Numbered from the stretch's first letter, positions 20,406 to 28,500 are shown. The stretch is 64,000 nucleotides of DNA from Bacillus sp. cl95 (GCF_900115925.1 NZ_FOYF01000002.1:1-64000); one strand, 5' to 3'. The notes: generated by a model from the letters alone, not told the origin. Program-made: numbers and translations.

Positions 20406-20437
20406 AAAGAGTCTGGTGTCAGCCAGACTCTTTTACT
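20405..20437 (+). terminator. Terminator of menFDHBEC
   Basis: Stem AGAGTCTGG / CCAGACTCT followed by TTTACTTTG. Confidence 0.85.
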
Positions 20438-20476
20438 TTGTGTAAAAATCTTTGGTTAAACGAGTTTCTTCATGAC

Positions 20477-20641
20477 TTAAGATAGTTGGTCAACAGGTTC
20501 AAACGTTTTGCAGTCTGTTTGGTGTTGAGTCTCTGCCGTATTTCCAGTATGACTCACAACATAAATTTGCTCGGCAGCACAACGATTTCCTTCTTTCCAG
20601 TAACTGCAGTTATTGACTTCGCATAGTACGTCTTGTGCCAT
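20477..20641 (-). CDS. DUF1540-type small Cys-rich protein (54 aa)
   Basis: MAQDVLCEVNNCSYWKEGN followed by a CAAEQIYV segment and a final C gives four spaced cysteines with the DUF1540 pattern; the family probably binds a metal and its role is unknown. The ATG at 20641 follows AAAGGAGAG; a longer frame to 20689 lacks a ribosome site. Confidence 0.85.
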   Translation of the reverse strand: MAQDVLCEVNNCSYWKEGNRCAAEQIYVVSHTGNTAETQHQTDCKTFEPVDQLS

Positions 20642-20723
20642 CTGTATCTCTCCTTTATATTGGGATACATTATAGCTTTTGACGTTCATGGACCATTCAT
20701 CCGTAACAGAAATAGGAAAGAAG

Positions 20724-21764
20724 TTATTTCGCTTTGGCTCCTTCTTTTAAATAGCGCTTATCCTTCATGAACAAACTCCAGAAATAAATAAAGCCTGGAA
20801 ATAATATTGCAAAGCCGGCAATATAAGTAGCGAACACGGCACGGAAAGAATTAGGGTCCGTAAATGCCGATTGAATGGTTACTTCAGGATAAACAATATA
20901 AGGCAGATGCGCTTTTCCGTAGACATAACTCGCAATCAGATACTGAATGGTGATGGCTACGACTGATAATCGTGGCATACCGACTCCTCCTTTTTTAAAA
21001 GAGGGGATAAACAAGCCTACTCCACCAAGCAAAAAGAAACCGAGCGAAAGATAAAGAAGGTGAATGTCTTCCATCATTTTCGAGTAAAGCCAACCTGCAT
21101 CATCTTTTAATGTAAGCATAATGAGAAAAGCCATTAGTAACGAAATCGGACCAAGTAGAATCGCATCACGCCGATAAACTATGTATGCTTCGTATTCTTC
21201 TGCGACTTTTGAATAGTCGGCAAGCAGTAATGAAGAAAGGAATAATGTGCTGCTTATGGCAAATCCAATAAAGGCATATTCATTAGGATCTTTGAAAAGG
21301 CCGATTAAATCCAAGGTTTGTCTTCCATCGGCAATATCGACGTAATTGCCGTGTGTGATAGGTAAAACACTGATGAGTAAACCAGGAATGAGTATTCCAG
21401 TAATTCCAGAAACATAAGTCAATGGCTTTTTGTATTCTTCTGCAATATGGGAAAACACAAGGAAAGCACTGCGTATGGCAAGAAGTAGCAGGATCATGCT
21501 TCCGGGAACCAATAAAATGGTTCCAAGCGTGTAAGCACCTTTTGGAAAAAGGCTATAGACTGCTACGACTAGTGCAACAATAAAGGTGTTGGTTACTTCC
21601 CATGTTGGCGATAAATACCGATTGGCTATATTCGTTGCCTTTGTTTTCGTGCGATTGATATAAATCATGGACCAGAATCCGGCTCCAAAATCCATCGTTG
21701 CCATAACTGCGTATATAAAAACAAAACCCCATAATACGGTTATGGCCAGGTAGGCATCAGGCAC
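20724..21764 (-). CDS. ythB: Cytochrome bd-type quinol oxidase subunit II (YthB)
   Basis: 346 aa, multi-pass membrane protein of the CydB family. It partners subunit I (YthA) in a terminal quinol oxidase reducing O2. GTG start behind AAAAGGAGGAAAA. It is separated from ythA by 195 bases that are almost entirely a repeat element, unusual for this gene pair. The neighbouring men operon makes its electron donor. Confidence 0.92.
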   Translation of the reverse strand: MPDAYLAITVLWGFVFIYAVMATMDFGAGFWSMIYINRTKTKATNIANRYLSPTWEVTNTFIVALVVAVYSLFPKGAYTLGTILLVPGSMILLLLAIRSAFLVFSHIAEEYKKPLTYVSGITGILIPGLLISVLPITHGNYVDIADGRQTLDLIGLFKDPNEYAFIGFAISSTLFLSSLLLADYSKVAEEYEAYIVYRRDAILLGPISLLMAFLIMLTLKDDAGWLYSKMMEDIHLLYLSLGFFLLGGVGLFIPSFKKGGVGMPRLSVVAITIQYLIASYVYGKAHLPYIVYPEVTIQSAFTDPNSFRAVFATYIAGFAILFPGFIYFWSLFMKDKRYLKEGAKAK

Positions 21765-21787
21765 AACGTTTTCCTCCTTTTATTATT

Positions 21788-21961
21788 GGCTGTTTTCGCA
21801 TTGATTTTTGCTTTTAGCATGGTCTCTCATCCCGAATTCTTTATGGCTTCGGGGCTCTTTTCGAGAAGTTCCCCAATCAAGATTTCATAACAAATCGTAA
21901 AAATTCAGAAGCCGATTTTTACTTTTGCGTGTGAAAGCGTCAAAGTTTACGAAAAGAGCCT
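21788..21961. repeat. MITE-like repeat, copy A (about 175 bp)
   Basis: Read on the minus strand it begins AGGCTCTTTTCGTAAACTTTG and ends GCGAAAACAGCC, matching copies at 26784 and 49467 along the whole length. The ends form an imperfect terminal inverted repeat (GGCTC/GTTTTCG), and the inside has GTAAAAATC...GATTTTTAC. It fills the gap between ythA and ythB and overlaps the ythA stop codon. Confidence 0.85.
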
Positions 21962-23321
21962 AAGTATTTGATTCGAACAAGGGAACGCCTTTTTGTTCAA
22001 CGCGGTTCAAGTCATCCTGAACCGTGTTCTTCTTAAAGAAATAACGAAGTACGAAAAGGACTGAAATAGCTAACACCAAGTAAACCAAGACAAACAAGAT
22101 AAATAGGATGCCTAGGTTCGTGGCGGTCGTAACTGAGTCTTCAGTGGACAACATCCGGTAAATGGTCCAGGGCTGTCTCCCAGTACATGCAAAGATCCAA
22201 CCAAATTCAATGGCAAGGACGGAAAGGGGGCCACATGCCACAAAAGTCCACATTAGCCATTTAGGGTGTTTTTCTTTCTTGAATAATTTTTTCCAAAGCA
22301 ATCCTGCGAAAGAGACTACAATTAGGAGTGTACCGATGCCGACCATTGCATTGAACAATGTATGAACAAATAAAGGTGGCCACTCCTTTTCCGGGAAGTC
22401 ATTCAAACCGACAACTACGGTATCAAAGCTGTTACCAGCAAGAAAGCTAAGTGCCCAAGGAATTTCAATGCCCCATCTTACTTCCTCCTCTTCACGGTTT
22501 GTAAATCCACCGATAGCAAGTGGTGCGTGTGATTGCGTTTCAAAAAGTCCTTCTGCAGCAGCGAGTTTCTCAGGCTGATATTCGTGGAGAAGTTGTGCTG
22601 ACTCGTGTCCATTAACAGCTGTTAGCAAGGAGAAGATAGCCCCGACAATCAAGCTTAGTGTAAGAGCTTTTTGATGAAAACGATAAATCCGCGATCCAAA
22701 ATCAGCTTTCAGCATCTTGAAAGCTGAAACGGAGGCAATGACAAACGCTCCCACGACATAAGCAGAGAGGGCAACGTGACCTGCCGTAACAAAAAAACTT
22801 GGATTGAAGAAAGCTGCCCATGGATCAACATCAACAATTTCACCATTAACGATTCTAAATCCAGCCGGAGTACCTTCAAAAGCGTGAACATTGGTAATCA
22901 GAACTGCTGAAGCCATTGCACCTAATGCCACAAGAACCAGACTGATAATCCTCATCCACGGTGGAATCCTTTCAGCTGCGTATACGTAAATGGACATGAA
23001 GAGAGCTTCTATAAAAAATGCGTAAATTTCAATCTGAAAAGGGAGAGCCATGACCTTGCCAATGACCTCCATGAAGCCAGGCCATAACAGTGATAATTGA
23101 ACGCCCGCAATCGTACCGGTCGGAATTCCGACACCTAGTAAAACTGCAAAAGCCTTTGTCCATCTTTTAGCCATCACCACATAATCCTGGTCTTTTGTTT
23201 TTTGATAAAGTATTTCAGCGGTGAGAATCATGAATGGCAATCCGACACCAATCGTAGCAAAAATAATATGAAATCCCATTGTTGTGCCAAACATCGAACG
23301 GGCAATAACCAAATCATCCAT
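21960..23321 (-). CDS. ythA: Cytochrome bd-type quinol oxidase subunit I (YthA)
   Basis: 453 aa, CydA family with about nine membrane helices. The conserved GRQPW motif and the N-terminal MGFHIIFATIGVG haem-ligand region are present. The Q-loop is short, as in Bacillus/Geobacillus-type oxidases. The ATG at 23321 follows AAAGGATG by 8 bases; another ATG at 23330 is too close. The TAG stop is made of one flanking base and the first two bases of repeat copy A, so the C-terminus was probably set by that insertion. Confidence 0.93.
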   Translation of the reverse strand: MDDLVIARSMFGTTMGFHIIFATIGVGLPFMILTAEILYQKTKDQDYVVMAKRWTKAFAVLLGVGIPTGTIAGVQLSLLWPGFMEVIGKVMALPFQIEIYAFFIEALFMSIYVYAAERIPPWMRIISLVLVALGAMASAVLITNVHAFEGTPAGFRIVNGEIVDVDPWAAFFNPSFFVTAGHVALSAYVVGAFVIASVSAFKMLKADFGSRIYRFHQKALTLSLIVGAIFSLLTAVNGHESAQLLHEYQPEKLAAAEGLFETQSHAPLAIGGFTNREEEEVRWGIEIPWALSFLAGNSFDTVVVGLNDFPEKEWPPLFVHTLFNAMVGIGTLLIVVSFAGLLWKKLFKKEKHPKWLMWTFVACGPLSVLAIEFGWIFACTGRQPWTIYRMLSTEDSVTTATNLGILFILFVLVYLVLAISVLFVLRYFFKKNTVQDDLNRVEQKGVPLFESNT

Positions 23322-23406
23322 ATATAACATCCTTTCTGCATACCTTCACATTTGGTTAGTATTTACAGTTAGGATAGAAGTATGTAATTATTTTCCTCAA
23401 AACAGC

Positions 23407-23434
23407 AAAAACCTCCTTTGGAAGGAGGTTTTAC
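23407..23434 (-). terminator. Terminator of the znuA-like gene
   Basis: Stem AAAACCTCCTT / AAGGAGGTTTT with a 3-base loop region and T-rich flanks; may work in both directions. Confidence 0.75.
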
Positions 23435-23437
23435 CAT

Positions 23438-24397
23438 TTAGTCATTTAATGCTTTTTTAAGTGTTTCAACGTTTTGATTCATTAGAGTAAAATATGTTTC
23501 TTTGTTTTTGATATCTTTATCGGATAAAGTTGATAAGTTGTGAAGTTGCAAAGGTTTTGCGCCGATTTCCTTTTCAACAATATCGCCTAGTTTTGAGGTG
23601 ATGTTTTGTTCAAAAAGGACATAGTTTAGACCTTCTTTATTTGCCGTATCAATAATTTTTTCAAGTTCCTTTTGTGAAGGTTCGTTTGCTGATGACAATC
23701 CTGAAATACTGATTTGTTCAAGACCATAGCGTTGTTCCCAATAGCCAAAAGCAGCATGTGTCACAATGAATTTCTTGTGTTTTGAAGTATCGGCAACATT
23801 TTTGAAATCATGGTCTAATTTTTCAAGTTCAACTGCAAGTTCCTGATAGTTCTTTTCGTATTCTTCCTTGTGTTTAGCATCTTTTTTGATAAGTTCCTCT
23901 TTGATTGTTCCTGCCATTTCAATGGAATAAACCGGATCTAACCATAAATGTGGATTTACATCTCCATGCCCATGCTCATCTACTTCATGACCTTCATCAG
24001 TGTGTTTTTCTTCACCATCATGCTCAGAATCGATTTTCACGTGCTCACCGACAGAAATCATCTCAACATTTTCGTTCTTTAATGTTTCCTTGGATTTTTC
24101 AACAAAACCTTCCAATCCCAATCCTACGTAAAAAAACATGTCTGAATCCGCAATTTTCATCATATCTCTTTGTGAAGGTTCAAAAGTATGCTCATCTGAA
24201 CCTGGTGGGTATACAGTATCAACATTTACGTGTTCTCCACCAATTCTTTTTGCAAAATATTCTAGGGGATAGACCGTTGCATAAACTGAAATTTTACCAT
24301 CTTTGTTTACAGTGCTCGAGTTTTTTTCCTGTGAGCATGCTGATAATAATAAAGAAAAAGTCATTATGATTGTAATGATAGCCATTATTTTTTTCAT
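23438..24397 (-). CDS. znuA: Zinc-binding lipoprotein, ABC transporter solute-binding component (ZnuA/AdcA type)
   Basis: 319 aa. Lipoprotein signal peptide with lipobox LLSAC (Cys21). Cluster A-1 metal-binding protein with the PPGSDEHTFEPSQRDM motif and a His/Asp/Glu-rich loop (EHDGEEKHTDEGHEVDEHGH) typical of zinc rather than manganese binders. No permease or ATPase gene is next to it, so it must share a transporter encoded elsewhere. Two Zur-box-like sequences lie upstream, so zinc control is likely. ATG behind AAGGAGACG. Confidence 0.88.
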   Translation of the reverse strand: MKKIMAIITIIMTFSLLLSACSQEKNSSTVNKDGKISVYATVYPLEYFAKRIGGEHVNVDTVYPPGSDEHTFEPSQRDMMKIADSDMFFYVGLGLEGFVEKSKETLKNENVEMISVGEHVKIDSEHDGEEKHTDEGHEVDEHGHGDVNPHLWLDPVYSIEMAGTIKEELIKKDAKHKEEYEKNYQELAVELEKLDHDFKNVADTSKHKKFIVTHAAFGYWEQRYGLEQISISGLSSANEPSQKELEKIIDTANKEGLNYVLFEQNITSKLGDIVEKEIGAKPLQLHNLSTLSDKDIKNKETYFTLMNQNVETLKKALND

Positions 24398-24418
24398 GTT
24401 CGTCTCCTTAACTATAAA

Positions 24419-24433
24419 ACGTATTTATTACGA
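24419..24433. promoter_or_regulatory. Zur-box-like site 1
   Basis: ACGTATTTATTACGA matches the B. subtilis Zur core TCGTAATnATTACGA except at two positions. It lies just upstream of the znuA ribosome site, where a bound repressor would block transcription. Confidence 0.55.
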
Positions 24434-24470
24434 TTTAATAACAAAAAATAGATTGTGAAATTGATATAAT

Positions 24471-24485
24471 TCGTAATCATTCCGA
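24471..24485. promoter_or_regulatory. Zur-box-like site 2
   Basis: TCGTAATCATTCCGA matches the Zur core TCGTAATnATTACGA with one mismatch and is followed by TTT as in the extended palindrome. It lies between divergent znuA and ytiB. Confidence 0.65.
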
Positions 24486-24533
24486 TTTCTTTTGTATCTT
24501 ACAAAAAAAATTTCAATCATGCAAGTAAAAAAT

Positions 24534-24561
24534 TTGTATATAGCTGATAAAAAGGTATTCT
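24534..24561 (+). promoter_or_regulatory. Putative promoter of ytiB
   Basis: TTGTAT, 16 bases, TATTCT, followed by a short leader to the ytiB ribosome site. Moderate match by eye. Confidence 0.4.
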
Positions 24562-24593
24562 ATTTATATATAGAAAAGGAAGGATGCGATACC

Positions 24594-25166
24594 ATGACAG
24601 AAATTACATTATTAGACGAAGTACTTTCCCACAATGCTAAATTTGTTGAAACAAAAGAATATGAAAAATATGAGACGACAAAGTTTCCGAATAAACGGAT
24701 GGTCATTTTGACCTGCATGGATACCCGGCTCATGGAATTACTTCCAAAAGCGATTAACGTAGGCAATGGCGATGTGAAAACGATTAAAAATGCAGGGGCA
24801 ACCATCATGCATCCATTTGGAAGTATCGTGAGAAGCATTATTGTGGCCGTATATGAGCTTCAGGCCGAAGAAGTATTTGTGATTGGTCACCATGATTGCG
24901 GGATGAGTAATATCCAGTCAGATGTAATTATAGAAAAAATGAAGGATCGAGGCATTAAAGAGGAGTCATTAGAAACATTGGAGTACTCGGGCATCGATAT
25001 CAAAAAATGGCTAAGAGGATTCGATAACGTTGCCGATAGTGTTAAGCACAGTGTTAATACTGTCAAAAACCACCCTTTGATGCCCAAAGATGTATCAGTT
25101 CACGGTTTGGTTATCGATCCTCATACAGGAAAACTTGACCTAATTGTTAATGGCTACGAGGATTAA
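24594..25166 (+). CDS. ytiB: Beta-class carbonic anhydrase (YtiB)
   Basis: 190 aa. Interconverts CO2 and bicarbonate. Zinc ligands and catalytic dyad visible: Cys41, the Asp43/Arg45 pair in TCMDTRL, and His99/Cys102 in GHHDCGM. The ATG at 24594 follows AAAAGGAAGGA; a longer frame from 24492 would start in the Zur-box region. It is a zinc enzyme facing a zinc-uptake gene across two Zur-like boxes. Its 3' end overlaps ytjA by four bases, tail to tail. Confidence 0.92.
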   Translation: MTEITLLDEVLSHNAKFVETKEYEKYETTKFPNKRMVILTCMDTRLMELLPKAINVGNGDVKTIKNAGATIMHPFGSIVRSIIVAVYELQAEEVFVIGHHDCGMSNIQSDVIIEKMKDRGIKEESLETLEYSGIDIKKWLRGFDNVADSVKHSVNTVKNHPLMPKDVSVHGLVIDPHTGKLDLIVNGYED

Positions 25167-25402
25167 CTTTTTTGTTTTTTTCGCCATTGTTCTGGAACAG
25201 GATCGAATCCTCCAGGATGGAAGGGATGACACTTTAAGATTCTCACGATAGTAAGATATCCTCCCTTTAAAGCTCCAAAACGACGTACAGATTCAACTCC
25301 ATAATGGGAACAGGTTGGATAAAATCGGCAGGTAGGAGGCTTTAATGGCGAAATGACAATTTGATAAAAACGAAAAAGACCTATAAGTCCTTTTTTTAAC
25401 AA
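25163..25402 (-). CDS. ytjA: Membrane protein insertion efficiency factor YidD family (YtjA)
   Basis: 79 aa with the family core [25 protein letters not shown] and [13 protein letters not shown]. YidD proteins help YidC-dependent membrane insertion at the inner face of the membrane. The start is TTG at 25402 with an ideal AAGGAGGT seven bases upstream; the longer ATG frame from 25441 reads through that ribosome site. Confidence 0.93.
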   Translation of the reverse strand: MLKKGLIGLFRFYQIVISPLKPPTCRFYPTCSHYGVESVRRFGALKGGYLTIVRILKCHPFHPGGFDPVPEQWRKKQKS

Positions 25403-25543
25403 AGGTATGACCTCCTTATTTTCATAAGTTGAAGATAACATATCGAAGTTGTTACGTCTAAAATGATTAATTCATATAAAGTTGATGAAAAAACTCGGAA
25501 TTTAAGTTATACTTAAGAAAGTAATTAAAAGGAGTGATTGTGA

Positions 25544-26017
25544 ATGCCTTCAGTAGAAAGCTTTGAATTAGATCATGATGCCGTTAAGGCTCCATACGTG
25601 AGACACTGTGGTGTCCATAAAGTAGGAAGTGACGGAGTAGTAAATAAATTCGATATCCGTTTTTGCCAACCAAACAAACAGGCGATGAAGCCTGATGCTA
25701 TTCATACACTTGAACATTTGCTAGCATTCAACATTCGTAAGCATTCCGAAAAGTATGACCACTTTGATATTATTGATATTTCTCCAATGGGGTGTCAGAC
25801 GGGCTATTATCTAGTGGTTAGCGGTGAGCCGAAGGTAGAAGAAATCATCGACCTACTTGAGGATACAATGAAAGATGCTGTAGAAATTACTGATATTCCA
25901 GCTGCAAATGAAAAACAATGTGGTCAAGCAAAGCTTCACGATTTAGAAGGAGCAAAGCGCCTCATGCGTTTCTGGTTAGAACAAAGCAAAGAAGAATTGA
26001 AACAGGTTTTTGCATAA
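25544..26017 (+). CDS. luxS: S-ribosylhomocysteine lyase LuxS
   Basis: 157 aa. Splits S-ribosylhomocysteine to homocysteine and the AI-2 precursor DPD, recycling SAM after methylation. Metal ligands His54, His58 (HTLEH) and Cys126 and the catalytic Cys84 are present. ATG behind AAAAGGAGTGATTG. Monocistronic, with a terminator shared with ytzI. Confidence 0.97.
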   Translation: MPSVESFELDHDAVKAPYVRHCGVHKVGSDGVVNKFDIRFCQPNKQAMKPDAIHTLEHLLAFNIRKHSEKYDHFDIIDISPMGCQTGYYLVVSGEPKVEEIIDLLEDTMKDAVEITDIPAANEKQCGQAKLHDLEGAKRLMRFWLEQSKEELKQVFA

Positions 26018-26028
26018 TCCAGCAATAA

Positions 26029-26061
26029 GAAAAGCTGACTTTTTTGGTCAGCTTTTTTTAT
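26029..26061. terminator. Bidirectional terminator of luxS and ytzI
   Basis: Stem AAAAGCTGACT / GGTCAGCTTTT with T runs on the plus side and A-rich flank on the other. The ytzI stop codon lies inside the stem. Confidence 0.85.
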
Positions 26062-26218
26062 TTGGATCAGTTGTGTTTTCCTCTTGGTTAGACAAATGAG
26101 GATTATCTTCGAGCGGATCGACGGAATGCTTAAAGTCATATGCTTTAGATGTCGTGATGACGCTTAATAACAAAACGATTACAACAATAATGATAGAAAC
26201 AACAAGAACTGTATACAT
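26048..26218 (-). CDS. ytzI: Tiny membrane protein (YtzI-like, 56 aa)
   Basis: Begins MYTVLVVSIIIVVIVLLLSV: one N-terminal membrane helix (residues 3-22) followed by a short acidic, polar tail ending in DPNKKS. ATG at 26218 behind GAGGAGGAATC. Size, topology and place beside luxS agree with B. subtilis YtzI, whose function is unknown. Easy to miss because of its length. Confidence 0.8.
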   Translation of the reverse strand: MYTVLVVSIIIVVIVLLLSVITTSKAYDFKHSVDPLEDNPHLSNQEENTTDPNKKS

Positions 26219-26253
26219 GCTAGATTCCTCCTCATCTTATATTTTATCATGCC

Positions 26254-26287
26254 AAAACCGTTGTTTAAATAAATAAACAATGGTTTT
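26254..26287. repeat. 14-bp inverted repeat between ytzI and dps
   Basis: AAAACCGTTGTTTA and TAAACAATGGTTTT (one G-T pair) flank six bases. It overlaps the putative -35 of dps. It could be a hairpin or an operator; no known box was recognised. Confidence 0.6.
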
Positions 26288-26308
26288 CTTTTCTTTAAAG
26301 CAGGGTAG
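26283..26308 (+). promoter_or_regulatory. Putative SigB promoter of dps
   Basis: GTTTTC, 14 bases, GGGTAG is close to the general-stress consensus (GTTTAA, GGGTAT). dps of B. subtilis is SigB-controlled. A start site about 7 bases on would leave a very short leader before the AGGAGGGG site. Confidence 0.5.
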
Positions 26309-26332
26309 AAAAAAAGCAGGAGGGGATCATAC

Positions 26333-26776
26333 ATGTCAAAAAAATTAGTTGATTCAGTAAATGGACAAGTAGCCAATTTTTCAGTACTTTATTTTAAATT
26401 GCATCATTATCACTGGTTCTTAAAGGGAAGGCACTTCTTTGAACTTCACGTAAAATTTGAAGAACTATACAATGAAGCGGCTCTTCACCTTGATGAAATA
26501 GCAGAAAGATTACTTGCAACTGGAGAAAAGCCACTTTCAACCATGAAAGAATTTCTGAAGGCTGCCTCCGTCAAGGAAGCGACGGGTAAGGAAAAGACAG
26601 AAGAAGATATGCTTCAGTCTGTGATTGCCGATTTTTCAAACGTTTCCGAAGAGTTAAAGGAGACGATTAGTCTTGCTGAAGAGGAAGAAGATATGGTTAC
26701 GGCAGATATGTTAACAGGTGTGAAGCAAAGTCTTGATAAGCATGTCTGGATGCTTAAATCATTCCTTGGAGAATAA
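26333..26776 (+). CDS. dps: Dps-family DNA-binding ferritin-like protein
   Basis: 147 aa, ferritin-like four-helix fold. The inter-subunit ferroxidase residues are in LHHYHWFLKGRHFFELHVKF and EELYNEAALHLDEIAERL. Dps dodecamers oxidise and store iron and protect DNA under stress. ATG behind AGGAGGGG. In B. subtilis the gene at this place is dps (ytkB). Confidence 0.94.
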   Translation: MSKKLVDSVNGQVANFSVLYFKLHHYHWFLKGRHFFELHVKFEELYNEAALHLDEIAERLLATGEKPLSTMKEFLKAASVKEATGKEKTEEDMLQSVIADFSNVSEELKETISLAEEEEDMVTADMLTGVKQSLDKHVWMLKSFLGE

Positions 26777-26783
26777 ATAAACA

Positions 26784-26960
26784 AGGCTCTTTTCGTAAAC
26801 TTTGTTGTTTTCACGAGCAAAAGTAAAAATCGGGTTTTGGATTTTTACGATTTTTTATGAATTCTTGGTTCAGTAACTTGTCGAAAAGAGTCCCGAAGCC
26901 ATAAAGAATACAGGATGAAAGTAACATCCGAAAATCAACAATTCAATGAGAAAACAGCAA
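26784..26960. repeat. MITE-like repeat, copy B (about 175 bp)
   Basis: Starts AGGCTCTTTTCGTAAACTTTG directly after dps and ends near GAGAAAACAGCAA. It shares the inner GTAAAAATC...GATTTTTACG hairpin and the CCATAAAGAAT...GGATGAAAG segment with copies A and C. Confidence 0.85.
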
Positions 26961-27004
26961 TAAACAAAGAAACAAGCAGCCTATGCTGCTTGTTTCTTTG
27001 TTTA
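26961..27004. terminator. Very strong bidirectional hairpin, likely terminator
   Basis: A perfect 20-bp stem (TAAACAAAGAAACAAGCAGC and its complement) around a CTAT loop, rich in T on the 3' arm. It abuts repeat copy B and lies between the convergent dps and the 85-aa gene. Confidence 0.7.
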
Positions 27005-27046
27005 TTGGATTTTATTAGCCGCTACTTCTTATATTGGTATGTATGG

Positions 27047-27304
27047 TTAATGGATATCGCGGGAATGGAAGGACTGTGGTCGGTGAGAGCCATATTCTTC
27101 GCGGGCAAATTTTCCTTTTAGGCTTTCAATTAAATAAAGTCCCATTAGATTATTTAGTTCTTGCTTATCCATTTCGTGAAGAAGTCCCAATAAATCTTCT
27201 CTATTCATTTCTTCGAGAAAGGCAAATGCAAGCATGTCAATGTCTTCTTCATCACCAGTTAGCTTGTGGCGATACATTTCATAAAGCTCATCTACTAGTT
27301 TCAC
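27047..27304 (-). CDS. Small conserved cytosolic protein (85 aa), possibly DUF6154
   Basis: Predicted alpha-helical and acidic (MKLVDELYEMYRHKLTG..., then MLAFAFLEEMNREDLLGLL). No membrane segment or catalytic motif. It looks like a small Bacillales family that I believe is DUF6154, but this is from memory. The start is set at GTG 27304 because GGGGTGAT lies in the right place; ATG 27310 and GTG 27313 fall inside that site. Function unknown. Confidence 0.7.
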   Translation of the reverse strand: MKLVDELYEMYRHKLTGDEEDIDMLAFAFLEEMNREDLLGLLHEMDKQELNNLMGLYLIESLKGKFAREEYGSHRPQSFHSRDIH

Positions 27305-27527
27305 ATTCATCACCCCGCATTCATGATATTTACAATATTCGGTTCTAATGTATCAATACCCTTCCATTTGCAAAATATTCCTTTGGAGATTTTTACGTTT
27401 TATTTCTTATTATTATATTATAACTATGGGCAGATTGTTCATGTATGAGTATATAAAATTAATAAAGTATAATTCCTTCATGTTTGTGGAAAACGATAAC
27501 TAGGCGAGTGAAAATGGAGGAAAAAAA

Positions 27528-27854
27528 ATGAGTGAGAAAAAAAAGACCTATTACATAAATATCGGAAGCGGCGAAATCATGCAGAGTGCCACCAGTTCGA
27601 CATGGAATTTCAAAATTGAAGCAAATGATGAGGAAATCATTCAACTGCGAGAATACTTTGACCAAAATTACTCGACAGAGTGGCAAAATTTTTTCCGTGC
27701 CCACGTTCCGTACGTTCAGTATCACTATGATAGAGAAAACGATGCTTATGATGAAACCTTGAAGAAAGTATATGGCATGATTTACGATCTTGGAGACGAA
27801 GAAGCAAAGCAACATATTAGCAGTATCGGAATACTGTCTGAAGACAAGGAATGA
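27528..27854 (+). CDS. Conserved protein of unknown function (108 aa)
   Basis: Begins MSEKKKTYYINIGSGEI; mixed charged protein without membrane segments. The strong GGAGGAAAAAAA site before the ATG and ordinary codon use mark it as a real gene. I recall similar Bacillus proteins labelled hydrolase, but no hydrolase motif is visible. A terminator follows, so it is probably monocistronic. Confidence 0.78.
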   Translation: MSEKKKTYYINIGSGEIMQSATSSTWNFKIEANDEEIIQLREYFDQNYSTEWQNFFRAHVPYVQYHYDRENDAYDETLKKVYGMIYDLGDEEAKQHISSIGILSEDKE

Positions 27855-27891
27855 AAGTCGCAACTCTAGTTGTCGGCTTTTTTCTTTTTAT
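27853..27891 (+). terminator. Terminator after the 108-aa gene
   Basis: Stem AAAGTCGCAACT / AGTTGTCGGCTTT (one bulge) followed by TTTTCTTTTT. Confidence 0.8.
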
Positions 27892-27996
27892 ATACAGGTC
27901 GGCTTAATTTGTCCATACTCCCTCTATGCACGGTTTGATTGCTTCTACTATAATGGTAATAAGAAGAAATATGGCAGACGGCAGACGAGGTATATG

Positions 27997-28473
27997 ATGG
28001 TTGAATTTAAGGATATAACCGGTAAGAATATTGTCCTATCATTTCAAGAAGCCAGTTTTAAAAAGGAAGCCAATCATGTATTGGTCATGTGTGAAGCAGA
28101 GCAAGGCTGGGTACTGACTCAACATAAAGAAAGAGGTTGGGAGTTTCCAGGTGGAAAAAGGGAACCTGGAGAAACCCTTCAAGAAGCAGCAATAAGGGAA
28201 GTCTTTGAAGAAACGGGAGCGATCTTGTGTGATTTGAAAAAAATCGGTGAATATTGTGTATCTGATGAAGGCTATTCCTTTGTTAAAGCTATTTTCTGGG
28301 GGAAAGTAGAGAAGTTCATTCAGAAAGAAAACTACCTGGAAACAGATGGACCCATCATCATTCCAGAAAATCTCCTTGATTTAAGGTTTGAAGAACAATT
28401 CAGTTTCATCATGAAGGATGAAGTAGTAGAAGTTTGTTTAGAAAGAATAGAAAAGCTTAAACTGCAAAAATAA
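27997..28473 (+). CDS. ytkD: Nudix hydrolase YtkD
   Basis: 158 aa. Complete Nudix box from Gly53: GKREPGETLQEAAIREVFEE, with Glu59, Arg67, Glu68, Glu71 and Glu72. In B. subtilis YtkD hydrolyses 8-oxo-dGTP and acts as an RNA 5'-pyrophosphohydrolase (RppH). The start is ATG 27997 (MVEFKD) with GAGG six bases upstream; the frame opens further upstream, but that part is not Nudix-like. Confidence 0.92.
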   Translation: MVEFKDITGKNIVLSFQEASFKKEANHVLVMCEAEQGWVLTQHKERGWEFPGGKREPGETLQEAAIREVFEETGAILCDLKKIGEYCVSDEGYSFVKAIFWGKVEKFIQKENYLETDGPIIIPENLLDLRFEEQFSFIMKDEVVEVCLERIEKLKLQK

Positions 28474-28500
28474 AAAAGCGGCATTTTACCGCTTTTCACT
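28473..28500. terminator. Bidirectional terminator of ytkD and ytlACD
   Basis: Stem AAAAGCGG / CCGCTTTT with A- and T-rich flanks; it includes the stop codon of ytlD. Confidence 0.75.
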
